A stretch of 19,617 bases of DNA from JAAFIP01 sp043774625 (GTDB lineage: Bacteria; Pseudomonadota; Gammaproteobacteria; Burkholderiales; Burkholderiaceae_C): the NCBI GenBank assembly GCA_043774625.1, contig JAYVTG010000150.1:1-19617 (forward strand), in the 5' to 3' direction. Below, in pieces: positions 7,089 to 14,316 of the stretch (its first letter is position 1; each line of letters begins with the position of its first letter). A program made the position numbers and the translations under genes. The notes under the pieces were generated by a model. It was not told where the DNA came from and searched no databases. It saw nothing but the letters and a program-made list of their open reading frames with translations.

Positions 7089-7391
7089 ATGAGAACATTT
7101 ATTATTTCTCCCTCTGCATCCATTTGCAGAGTTCTGGGTGAGCGTTGCAAAGTGATTCGGTTGGCTAAAAACCTCACTCAGCAACAGCTTTCTGACATGG
7201 TGGGTGCTTCGTTGTCATCTCTGCGTAGATTTGAAGCGCAAGGGCAGGGTAGTTTAGAAATGTTTGTCAAGATAACGCAGGCGCTCCAGGTGGTGCACCA
7301 ACTGGAGCCCTTGTTTACACAGCAAGACGCCTCGATTGCTGAACTCGAAAAGCAGCAAGCGTTACATCAACGCAAGCGTGCGCGCCCATGA
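7089..7391 (+). CDS. hipB: HipB-like antitoxin, XRE-family DNA-binding protein
   Basis: 100 residues with an XRE/Cro-type helix-turn-helix at about 17-72: LGERCKVIRLAKNLTQQQLSDMVGASLSSLRRFEAQGQGSL in segments, with the usual QQQLSDMVG and SLRRFE helices. The C-terminus is basic and coiled (EKQQALHQRKRARP). The stop overlaps the hipA ATG (ATGA), the usual hipBA arrangement. It should repress the operon and neutralise HipA. No Shine-Dalgarno is seen; TATAAA lies 7 nt before ATG, which suggests a leaderless or near-leaderless message. The first 13 residues are less family-like, so a later start cannot be excluded. Confidence 0.88.
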   Translation: MRTFIISPSASICRVLGERCKVIRLAKNLTQQQLSDMVGASLSSLRRFEAQGQGSLEMFVKITQALQVVHQLEPLFTQQDASIAELEKQQALHQRKRARP

Positions 7392-8677
7392 AGAAGTTGC
7401 AAGTGACGTATAACGGCTGGGGTGAGCGCTGGCCTTTGGGGACGTTGGCCGACACTGGCAAGGCTATTGTGTTTGAGTATACGAGCCAAGCCATACACCG
7501 TGGACTTGAACTCTCCCCCATACATTACCCACTTCCGCGTGCGGGCGCTACAGCGCAAACTTTCCGTGGCGAGCCGGCTTTCTTCGGCTTGCCAGGTTTT
7601 ATTGCGGACTCTTTGCCAGACGGTTGGGGTATGTTGCTGATGGATCGCGCATTACGCAAGGCTGGGCGAGATCTCCGTAGCGTATCTGTATTAGAAAGAT
7701 TGGCGATTATTGGTGACAGTGCCATAGGTGCCTTGTCGTTCGAGCCATCTCAGGAGGATTTGCTGCCCGCCGAAGCCCTGAGTATCAACGGTTTGGTGTC
7801 TGAGGTCAGGCAGCTACAGGCCAGCTTTCAAATAGATGACACGGCGCCAAGCATGAAGGCCGACGCCGCATTGCAACACCTTATGCGTTTGGGCGGCTCG
7901 CCACAAGGTGCGCGTCCCAAAGTACTGGTGGATTTCAATCCGCGCACAGGTGCCATCAGCAGCGGCGCGCCATTGACAGGCAGCATGCGCCCATGGCTCA
8001 TCAAGTTTCCGGCTGACAGTGAACACCGCGAAGTGTGCGCTGTTGAAGAGCTTTACGCCAAAATCGCGCGCAAAGGCGGTATGGATATGCCACGCAGCAA
8101 ATACTTTGATGTAACTAACAGGCACAGCGCCTTTGGTGTAGAGCGTTTTGATCGTAGCGTGACAGGTCAAGATGTCAAACGCATTCCCACTCTCAGCCTA
8201 GGCGGTTTGCTGCACGCTGACCATCGTTTGCCATCGTTGGACTATGAGTCGCTGTTACTGGCAACACTGCGCATCACAGGCGATCAGCGCGAAGTACTCA
8301 AAGCCTTTGAGCGCTGCGTATTCAATGTCCTCATGCATAACCGCGACGACCATGCGCGCAACTTTGCCTTCTGTTTGAATGAACAGGGGTTTTGGAAGTT
8401 GTCTCCTGCCTTTGACTTAACTTATAGCCAAGGGCCTGGCGGCGAACATTCCACCAGTGTGGCGGGGCATGGAAAAAATATCACACGGATCCACTTGCTT
8501 CAGGTTGCGCAAAAAGCCGGGGTCAAGGTAAAAGATGCTGAACTGTCCACCGATGCGTGTTCGGCTACGGCAAGCAAGTTAACCGCTTTAGCCAAAGATC
8601 TGCCAATCCGTAAATCCACTATGTTGGCATTGCAACAGTCGCTCACCGACAAACAGGTTCTTCTAAGAAAGCAATAA
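7388..8677 (+). CDS. hipA: HipA-family toxin (serine/threonine kinase)
   Basis: 429 residues, full length for HipA kinases. The characterised E. coli protein phosphorylates glutamyl-tRNA synthetase and induces growth arrest; the target here is unknown. The N-terminal HipA subdomain 1 occupies about 1-115, with LPGFIADSLPDGWG at about 68-81. A Gly-rich loop with a candidate autophosphorylated Ser is LGGSPQGARPK (S171). Catalytic motifs are HNRDDHARNFAF (D320 in the catalytic loop) and SPAFDLTYS (D343, metal-binding). All key motifs are intact. The gene overlaps hipB by 4 nt and ends 2 nt before the pccA start, so pccA translation probably depends on ribosomes leaving hipA. Confidence 0.94.
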   Translation: MKKLQVTYNGWGERWPLGTLADTGKAIVFEYTSQAIHRGLELSPIHYPLPRAGATAQTFRGEPAFFGLPGFIADSLPDGWGMLLMDRALRKAGRDLRSVSVLERLAIIGDSAIGALSFEPSQEDLLPAEALSINGLVSEVRQLQASFQIDDTAPSMKADAALQHLMRLGGSPQGARPKVLVDFNPRTGAISSGAPLTGSMRPWLIKFPADSEHREVCAVEELYAKIARKGGMDMPRSKYFDVTNRHSAFGVERFDRSVTGQDVKRIPTLSLGGLLHADHRLPSLDYESLLLATLRITGDQREVLKAFERCVFNVLMHNRDDHARNFAFCLNEQGFWKLSPAFDLTYSQGPGGEHSTSVAGHGKNITRIHLLQVAQKAGVKVKDAELSTDACSATASKLTALAKDLPIRKSTMLALQQSLTDKQVLLRKQ

Positions 8678-8679
8678 CC

Positions 8680-10728
8680 ATGTTCACAAAAATCCTCATA
8701 GCCAACCGAGGCGAAATCGCTTGCCGCGTGATCGCTACCGCCCGTAAGATGGGTATCAAAACTGTTGCGGTGTATTCCGAAGCCGACAAGGAGGCACGCC
8801 ATGTGCAGTTGGCTGATGAGGCGGTGTTGCTAGGCCCAGCGCCGTCGCGTGAATCGTATCTGGTGGCAGACAAGATCATCGCGGCTGCCAAGCAGACGGG
8901 CGCGCAGGCTATTCATCCGGGCTACGGGTTTTTGAGCGAGAACGAGGCTTTTGCCAAGCGAGTGGAAGACGAGGGTATGGTCTTCATCGGCCCCAAGCAT
9001 TATTCGATTGCGGCCATGGGCGACAAGATTGCGTCCAAGAAGTTGGCGGGCGAGGCCAAAGTCAATTGCATACCGGGCTGGAACGAGGCGATTGAGACGG
9101 CAGAGCGTGCGGTGGAAATTGCCAAGAACATTGGCTACCCGGTCATGATCAAGGCCAGCGCGGGCGGTGGTGGCAAGGGCTTGCGCGTGGCTTTTAACGA
9201 CAAGGACGCGTTCGAAGGCTTTACTAGCTGCCGCAACGAGGCGCGCAACAGTTTTGGCGATGACCGTGTGTTTATCGAAAAATTTGTCGAGGAGCCGCGC
9301 CACATCGAGATTCAGGTGCTTGGCGATGCGCATGGCAATGTGATTTATTTGAACGAGCGTGAGTGTTCTATCCAGCGGCGCCACCAGAAAGTGATTGAGG
9401 AGGCGCCATCGCCGTTTATCAGCGATGCGACGCGCAAGGCGATGGGTGAGCAGGCTGTGCTACTGGCCAAGGCCGTCAAATACCAAAGCGCTGGCACGGT
9501 GGAGTTTGTCGTTGGCAAAGACCAGAGTTTTTACTTTCTGGAGATGAACACCCGCTTGCAAGTAGAGCACCCAGTGACCGAATGCATTACCGGACTCGAT
9601 TTGGTGGAGTTGATGATTCGTGTAGCGGCTGGCGAAAAGCTGCCGCTGGCACAAAAAGATGTGCAACGCAACGGCTGGGCGATTGAATGCCGCATCAACG
9701 CTGAAGACCCGTTTCGCAATTTCTTGCCCTCTACCGGCCGCCTGGTGCGCTTTGCGCCGCCAGCGCAGACGATGTTTCAGTCCAACACGGCCGACTTGCT
9801 GGGCGTGCGTGTAGACACCGGCGTGCAAGACGGCGGCGAAATTCCTATGTATTACGACTCGATGATTGCCAAGTTGATCGTACATGGCAAAGACCGCCTG
9901 GACGCGATAGCCAAGATGCGCGAAGCGCTCAACGGTTTTGTGATTCGCGGTATCAGCAGCAACATTCCGTTTCAGGCGGCGTTGCTGGCGCACCCCAAGT
10001 TTGTGGCAGGTGACTTCAACACCGGCTTTATTGCAGAGAACTATGGCAAGGGCTTTGCCGCAGAAGATGTGCCGCATGACGACCCGAATGCGCTCAAAGC
10101 CATTGCAGCCTTTGTGCGCCGCAAAGCGCATGAGCGCGCGGCAGGCATGAGCGGGCAGTTGGATGGCTATCAGCGAAAAATTGAAAAAGACTTTTGTGTG
10201 GTGACGCTTGCTGCAGATGGCAAACACGCCTACACACCTGTACATGTCGAAGAATTCACAGGAAAAATAGGCTTTGCCCGGCTTAGAATAAGCGCGAGCA
10301 GCTACGAAATTTATAGCGAATCACGCCTGAATGATATTGCCATTCATGGCACCATCAACGGCAAACCCTTTACTGCCCAGGTAGAACGTGGCACCCGCAA
10401 AGACCCACTGGCTCTGCGGGTACAGCACAACGGCACGCAGATTGATGCGCTCGTGCTTAGCCCGCGTGCAGCAGACCTGCACAAACTCATGCCGCACAAG
10501 GCACCGCCCGATATGAGCCGCTACGTGCTCTCGCCCATGCCGGGCTTGTTGGTCGATGTGGCTGTGCAGGTCGGCCAAAAAGTGCAGGCTGGTGAGCGGG
10601 TTGCTGTGATTGAAGCCATGAAAATGGAAAACGTGTTGTTTGCCGTCGCGGATGGTGTTGTGGGCAAGGTGCTTGCGGCGAAAGGGGAGTCTTTGTCTGT
10701 AGACCAGCCGATCGTTGAGTTTGCGTAA
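8680..10728 (+). CDS. pccA: Propionyl-CoA carboxylase, alpha (biotin carboxylase/BCCP) subunit
   Basis: 682 residues. It carboxylates its own biotin with ATP and bicarbonate and passes CO2 to PccB. The biotin-carboxylase N-domain starts KILIANRGEIACRVI. The ATP-grasp Gly-rich loop is GGGGKG (162-167), and ECSIQRRHQKVIEE and EMNTRLQVEHPVTE (288-301) carry catalytic residues. A BT/linker region (about 470-610) joins to the C-terminal biotinyl domain. There VIEAMKMENV carries biotin Lys648, 34 residues from the end, as in the family. The ATG is 2 nt after hipA; no clear Shine-Dalgarno. Residues 528-546 (within KIGFARLRISASSYEIYSES) are encoded by DNA matching the dispersed palindromic repeat. 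Confidence 0.96.
   Translation: MFTKILIANRGEIACRVIATARKMGIKTVAVYSEADKEARHVQLADEAVLLGPAPSRESYLVADKIIAAAKQTGAQAIHPGYGFLSENEAFAKRVEDEGMVFIGPKHYSIAAMGDKIASKKLAGEAKVNCIPGWNEAIETAERAVEIAKNIGYPVMIKASAGGGGKGLRVAFNDKDAFEGFTSCRNEARNSFGDDRVFIEKFVEEPRHIEIQVLGDAHGNVIYLNERECSIQRRHQKVIEEAPSPFISDATRKAMGEQAVLLAKAVKYQSAGTVEFVVGKDQSFYFLEMNTRLQVEHPVTECITGLDLVELMIRVAAGEKLPLAQKDVQRNGWAIECRINAEDPFRNFLPSTGRLVRFAPPAQTMFQSNTADLLGVRVDTGVQDGGEIPMYYDSMIAKLIVHGKDRLDAIAKMREALNGFVIRGISSNIPFQAALLAHPKFVAGDFNTGFIAENYGKGFAAEDVPHDDPNALKAIAAFVRRKAHERAAGMSGQLDGYQRKIEKDFCVVTLAADGKHAYTPVHVEEFTGKIGFARLRISASSYEIYSESRLNDIAIHGTINGKPFTAQVERGTRKDPLALRVQHNGTQIDALVLSPRAADLHKLMPHKAPPDMSRYVLSPMPGLLVDVAVQVGQKVQAGERVAVIEAMKMENVLFAVADGVVGKVLAAKGESLSVDQPIVEFA
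10262..10317 (+). repeat. Dispersed palindromic repeat, copy C (in frame inside pccA)
   Basis: The 26-bp core at 10292-10317 starts GCGCGAGCAGCTA and ends TATAGC. The 30 bp before it also match copy A in blocks (AAAT, GGC, GCCC, GAATA). It is read in frame as pccA residues 528-546 in the linker/BT region between the biotin-carboxylase and biotinyl domains. Family members I recall carry a similar S-Y-E-I-Y-S segment, so part of the match may be convergence. Confidence 0.5.
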
Positions 10729-10774
10729 ACTACAAAGCTAGGCTTCATTGCAAAGAAAAATGTTGAGGTAAAAG

Positions 10775-11395
10775 ATGGACGCACACAGTGTATTGATCGT
10801 CATAGATGTGCAAAACGGTTTTATGCCAGGCGGTGGTTTGCCTGTTGCGCGAGGTGATGAAGTCGTGCCTGTGATCAATGCGTTGGCCCAAAAGTTTGCC
10901 AATGTCGTACTCACCCAAGACTGGCATACGGCGGGTCATGCGTCTTTTGCCTCCAGCCACCCAGGCAAAGCATCGTTTGAGAAGATGCAGATGCCTTACG
11001 GCACGCAGGTGCTGTGGCCAGACCACTGTGTGCAGGGCACGCACGATGCATCGTTGCACAAAGACCTGCACGTTCCCCACGCACAGCTCATTATCCGCAA
11101 AGGCTTTCACCCACAGGTCGATAGTTATTCCGCCTTCATGGAAGCAGACAGAAAAACATCCACAGGCCTGGCGGCCTACTTGCATGCACGGGGGCTGAGC
11201 AAGGTTTTTGTCTGCGGTTTGGCCACAGACTTTTGCGTAGCCTGGACGGCTCTGGACGCACGTGCAGAGGGCTTCGAAGTGAGCGTTGTAGAGGACGCCT
11301 GCCGTGCTATCGACATGGATGGTTCTCTTATTGCTGCCTGGCAGAGCATGGCAAACGTGGGCGTGCACCGCTTGCAAAGCGCACAAATGAAATGA
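10775..11395 (+). CDS. pncA: Nicotinamidase (isochorismatase-fold amidohydrolase)
   Basis: 206 residues. It hydrolyses nicotinamide to nicotinate for NAD salvage and may also act on pyrazinamide. The cysteine-hydrolase triad is complete: D11 (VIDVQNGF), K109 (IIRKGF) and C154 (LATDFCVAWTA). Metal ligands D49 and H51 (QDWH) and H84 (WPDHCVQGT) are present. GAGG lies upstream of ATG. It starts 46 nt after pccA on the same strand. It has no direct role in propionyl-CoA breakdown, so it is a passenger or a separate unit. Its leader contains GCAAAGAAAAAT (10750-10761), also found before the next gene. Confidence 0.94.
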   Translation: MDAHSVLIVIDVQNGFMPGGGLPVARGDEVVPVINALAQKFANVVLTQDWHTAGHASFASSHPGKASFEKMQMPYGTQVLWPDHCVQGTHDASLHKDLHVPHAQLIIRKGFHPQVDSYSAFMEADRKTSTGLAAYLHARGLSKVFVCGLATDFCVAWTALDARAEGFEVSVVEDACRAIDMDGSLIAAWQSMANVGVHRLQSAQMK

Positions 11396-11429
11396 CGTTC
11401 AATTAAAAAACTATTGGCAAAGAAAAATC

Positions 11430-11900
11430 ATGACACGCCCCTTCAAAGTTCTGGGTATCCAGCAAATCGCCATTGGCGGCCCTGACAAAACCAAATTGCA
11501 AAAACTCTGGGTCGATATGCTCGGCCTGGAAGTGACCGGCACCTTCACAAGCGAACGTGAAAACGTTGACGAAGACATTTGCGCCATCGGCAAAGGGCCG
11601 TTCAAGGTAGAGGTGGATTTGATGCAGCCCATCGACCCCGAGAAAAAGCCCGCTGTGCACACAACGCCGCTGAACCACATTGGCCTGTGGATTGACGACT
11701 TACCCAAGGCAGTGGAATGGTTAACCGCCAAAGGCGTGCGCTTTGCACCCGGCGGCATTCGCAAGGGCGCAGCGGGTTATGACATCACGTTTTTGCACCC
11801 CAAAAGCAACGACGAGTTCCCGATAGCGGGCGAGGGCGTGTTGATTGAATTGGTGCAGGCACCGCCCGAGGTAATTGCTGCTTTCGAACAAATGGCTTGA
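11430..11900 (+). CDS. VOC-family protein, probable methylmalonyl-CoA epimerase
   Basis: 156 residues with two beta-alpha-beta-beta-beta modules of the vicinal-oxygen-chelate fold. The cluster makes (S)-methylmalonyl-CoA and the mutase needs the (R) form, so an epimerase is expected and this is the only candidate. Likely metal ligands are H83 (LNHIGLWIDD) and E140 (VLIELVQAP), with E61 in KVEVDL near the second position. The first ligand, usually His in LDHIGIA-like sequence, is Gln12 here (IQQIAIGG). That change leaves the exact reaction open; glyoxalase-like activity on another CoA ester is an alternative. It ends the plus-strand cluster and converges with rsxB, 13 nt away. Confidence 0.75.
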   Translation: MTRPFKVLGIQQIAIGGPDKTKLQKLWVDMLGLEVTGTFTSERENVDEDICAIGKGPFKVEVDLMQPIDPEKKPAVHTTPLNHIGLWIDDLPKAVEWLTAKGVRFAPGGIRKGAAGYDITFLHPKSNDEFPIAGEGVLIELVQAPPEVIAAFEQMA

Positions 11901-11907
11901 TGCCATT
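11891..11907 (+). terminator. Possible terminator between the VOC gene and rsxB
   Basis: A perfect 6-bp stem (AATGGC 11891-11896, GCCATT 11902-11907) spans the VOC-gene stop codon. It is followed by a smaller AAGAT/ATCTT hairpin and then T6 inside the end of rsxB. The structure would serve the plus-strand cluster; nothing comparable serves rsxB. Confidence 0.35.
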
Positions 11908-11913
11908 CAAGAT

Positions 11914-12579
11914 TTATATCTTCGCTTTTTTGCGTGCACGCGCCAGTGCTGCCTCAATCACGGCACGTTTTTTATCCTGTAATGTGGGTTGCGTGGCGTC
12001 GCTGTGTGCCGGCAAGTTGCCTGGCTTGTCCAGCGACACGTTTGCCTGCTTTTTAGGTCGATTGCCAGCGTGGATAGTGCGTGAGTAGCTATGAAATGCA
12101 TAGCGGGTGCGGGCTACATCTGCCTCTGCTGGCGACCATGCATCCCAGCCAATTTTACCCGTTGTAACGATTTCAATCTCGATACAGTCTACAGGACAGG
12201 CCGGAATACACAGCTCGCAGCCCGTGCAGGCGGATTCAATGACGGTGTGCATGAATTTGTGGTTGCCCACAATTGCGTCAACCGGGCAAGCCTTGATGCA
12301 TAAGGTGCAGCCAATGCACCAGTTTTCGTCCACAAAAGCGACGGTGCGCTCTTGTTCCTGGCCAAACTGCGGGTTTAGAGCAATGACGGGGTAATCGGTG
12401 ATGCTGGCCAGTCGTTCAATACCCTGAGCGCCACCGGGCGGGCACTGGTTGATGGGTGTGCCATCAAAAACAATGGCGTGTGCATAGCTGGCACAGTCCG
12501 GGTAGCCGCAGCGCTGGCACTGGGTGTGGGGCAGGGCGTCCAGAACGCGCTGCTCCAGGGTGTTGGCCAGGGTGGACAT
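11914..12579 (-). CDS. rsxB: RsxB/RnfB-type electron-transport ferredoxin, soluble form
   Basis: 221 residues. An N-terminal Fes domain has C21, C24, C29 and C46 for one [4Fe-4S] cluster. Two classic ferredoxin motifs follow: CIGCTLCIKACP (C88, C91, C94, C98) and CTGCELCIPACP (C118, C121, C124, C128). The membrane helix of true RnfB is missing, as in the short betaproteobacterial RsxB annotated as stand-alone electron carriers; no other rnf genes are nearby. The tail (about 150-221) is basic and ends AVIEAALARARKKAKI. Residues 159-172 (RYAFHSYSRTIHAG) lie over a repeat copy. The gene starts 19 nt after phaZ on the same strand; GGGGGA sits very close to ATG. The redox partner is unknown. Confidence 0.9.
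   Translation of the reverse strand: MSTLANTLEQRVLDALPHTQCQRCGYPDCASYAHAIVFDGTPINQCPPGGAQGIERLASITDYPVIALNPQFGQEQERTVAFVDENWCIGCTLCIKACPVDAIVGNHKFMHTVIESACTGCELCIPACPVDCIEIEIVTTGKIGWDAWSPAEADVARTRYAFHSYSRTIHAGNRPKKQANVSLDKPGNLPAHSDATQPTLQDKKRAVIEAALARARKKAKI
12065..12104 (+). repeat. Dispersed palindromic repeat, copy D (inside rsxB, antisense)
   Basis: The 26-bp core at 12079-12104 contains a perfect hairpin GCTATG-AAATG-CATAGC (12088-12104), the best in the family. It is preceded by the 17-mer CCAGCGTGGATAGTGCG, shared exactly with 2833-2849. It is oriented opposite to rsxB and is read in frame as residues 159-172 of its variable basic tail. Confidence 0.5.
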
Positions 12580-12598
12580 TCCCCCTAAGTTACTCGGT

Positions 12599-14101
12599 TT
12601 AGTGTTTACGTGCCACTGGGGTCACGCGCAACTTGCCTACGGGCTTGGCGGTTTTTGCTATGGGGTTTTTCGCCTTTAGCTTCGCTTTTGCAACTGGCTT
12701 GGCAGCCGTTTTAAGCACGAGTTTGGCAGAGGGCTTGGCTGTGGGTTTGACTGCAGACTTGGCCACAGGTTTCACATTTGCTACTATATTAATAGCTGCT
12801 CGCGCATATTCGGCGCTGGCTGCAGGCTTTTTTGATGGGCCATTGGCTTGCAAGATAAAGTCTTTGACAACCGGGTACACCACATCGCGCCAGCGCCGTC
12901 CGCTGAAAATGCCGTAATGGCCTGCACCCTTGGCCTCCAGGTGTTTTCGCTGCAACTTGTTAATGCCGCTGCATAGGCCGTGAGCTGCCTCGGTTTGTCC
13001 GCTGCCGCTGATGTCGTCCAGCTCACCTTCCACGGTGAGCAAGGCGGTGTTGCGAATGTCTTGCGGGCGCACGCGTTCAACTTTGCCTTGGGGGTTTTTC
13101 ACGTCCCAAGTGCCGTTAACCAGCTTGAATTGCTGGAAAACCACGTCGATGGTGTCCAGGTAATACTCGGCGTCCATGTCCAGCACAGCGTTGTATTCGT
13201 CGTAGAACTTGCGGTGCACCTCTGCGCTGGAATTGTCACCTTTGATCAAATCTTTAAAGTAGTCAAAATGACTGTTGGCGTGGTTGCTGGGGTTCATGGC
13301 CACAAAGCCTGTGTGCTGCAAAAAGCCGGGGTAAACACGGCGACCCGCACCCGCAAAATTGGGCGGCACGCGGTAAATCACGTTATGTTCAAACCACGAA
13401 TAAGGCCGCTTGATAGCCAGGTTGTTGACCGCTGTAGGCGACTTGCGTGCGTCAATCGGCCCGCCCATCATCGTCATGGACAGGGGCGTGGTTTCACCGC
13501 GCGAAGCCATCAGCGACACCGCTGCCAGCACAGGAACGGTGGGCTGGCACACGCTGATGACGTGGCAGTTGCCGTAAATGCCCTGCACATGGCGAATGAA
13601 CTCTTGCACGTAGTTCACATAATCGTCCAGGCTGAAAGTGCCGTCTGCCAGCGGCACCAGGCGTGCGTTTTTCCAGTCGGTAATGTAGACCTTGTGGTCT
13701 TTCAGCATGGTTTTCACCGTGTCGCGCAACAAGGTGGCGTAGTGGCCAGATAGGGGCGCCACAATCAACACCGCGGGTTGACCTTTGAGCTTGCCCAAAG
13801 TGCCAATATCGTCTGTAAAGCGCTTGAAGCGGCGTAACTCGCAAAAAGGCTTGTTAACTTCAATACGCTCGTGGATGGCAATGGGCTTGCCATCCAAGTC
13901 TATGGTGCTGATGCCAAAGCTTGGTTTTTCGTAGTCTTTACCCAAGCGGTACATCAAACCGTAGCCAGCAGACAAACGCTGTGCAAAAGGTATTTTGCCC
14001 AATGGATTTTGGGGGTCGCCCATGAGTTTGGAGGCAGCCTGAGCAAAATCTATAAACGGCTCCATCAGGGAGCGTTGGGTTTCGTACGCTTGGTACAGCA
14101 T
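12599..14101 (-). CDS. phaZ: Intracellular poly(3-hydroxybutyrate) depolymerase with Lys/Ala/Pro-rich tail
   Basis: 500 residues, against about 420 for Ralstonia PhaZ1-type enzymes. It mobilises amorphous PHB inside granules, feeding CoA-linked catabolism. The alpha/beta-hydrolase core occupies about 1-420. It has a Cys nucleophile C185 in VISVCQPTVPV, acid D362/D363 in VEGELDDISGSG, and H395 in KGAGHYGIFSGRRW, matching the Cys-Asp-His triad. Residues 423-500 form an extra low-complexity tail of KPxAK-like repeats ending VARKH, resembling histone-H1-like or PhaM-like DNA/granule-binding tails. The tail begins exactly where a 56-bp dispersed repeat is read in frame (423-441). AGGA at 14110-14113 supports the ATG. 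rsxB lies 19 nt downstream. Confidence 0.95.
   Translation of the reverse strand: MLYQAYETQRSLMEPFIDFAQAASKLMGDPQNPLGKIPFAQRLSAGYGLMYRLGKDYEKPSFGISTIDLDGKPIAIHERIEVNKPFCELRRFKRFTDDIGTLGKLKGQPAVLIVAPLSGHYATLLRDTVKTMLKDHKVYITDWKNARLVPLADGTFSLDDYVNYVQEFIRHVQGIYGNCHVISVCQPTVPVLAAVSLMASRGETTPLSMTMMGGPIDARKSPTAVNNLAIKRPYSWFEHNVIYRVPPNFAGAGRRVYPGFLQHTGFVAMNPSNHANSHFDYFKDLIKGDNSSAEVHRKFYDEYNAVLDMDAEYYLDTIDVVFQQFKLVNGTWDVKNPQGKVERVRPQDIRNTALLTVEGELDDISGSGQTEAAHGLCSGINKLQRKHLEAKGAGHYGIFSGRRWRDVVYPVVKDFILQANGPSKKPAASAEYARAAINIVANVKPVAKSAVKPTAKPSAKLVLKTAAKPVAKAKLKAKNPIAKTAKPVGKLRVTPVARKH
12780..12835 (-). repeat. Dispersed palindromic repeat, copy E (in frame inside the phaZ tail)
   Basis: Read on the minus strand this is a full 56-bp copy. 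TCAAA, GCCT, AGCC and GAATA are in register with copy A, then the 26-bp core GCGCGAGCAGCTATTAA...GTAGC. It encodes phaZ residues 423-441 (SKKPAASAEYARAAINIVA), directly after the conserved enzyme core. Confidence 0.6.
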
Positions 14102-14316
14102 GGGTCGAGTCCTTTCGGTACTACATAAAATTCTTACAAAACGCCGTTAAATCGTATTTAACTTGCTTTTTGTTGCATTGCACCATTGTACGGATTAACA
14201 GGGCTGAATGCCTAGGCATTACCCTCCATTCGCCATAATCGTCAATTATTGCCTTGCTTTGCACATTTGGAACGCCCGTGTAACCGCACAAGTAAACCCT
14301 AGCGTATTATTTGCCC
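14102..14316. promoter_or_regulatory. Divergent phaZ/mgsA intergenic region
   Basis: This 215-bp gap lies between phaZ (-) and mgsA (+). Toward phaZ there is AGGA 8 nt before its ATG. At 14174-14182 the near-palindrome TGCATTGCA lies in a TTGTTGCATTGCACC context that resembles TGC-rich PhaR sites I recall near PHB genes; this is inference. Toward mgsA, TATTAT (14305-14310) ends 6 nt before the ATG with no recognisable -35. No gene is seen. Confidence 0.4.

Noticed and set aside
9460..10245. Long antisense open frame (261 codons) opposite pccA
   Set aside because: Lies entirely within the strongly conserved pccA gene; composition reflects the reverse of its codons and no domain is recognisable.
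12600..12780. Tandem-repeat satellite in the phaZ 3' end
   Set aside because: The apparent periodicity comes from KPxAK-like codon repeats in the protein tail, too irregular to be a DNA satellite.
12980..13753. Open frame of 257 codons opposite phaZ
   Set aside because: Shadow of the conserved phaZ core on the other strand; no start signal or recognisable motif.
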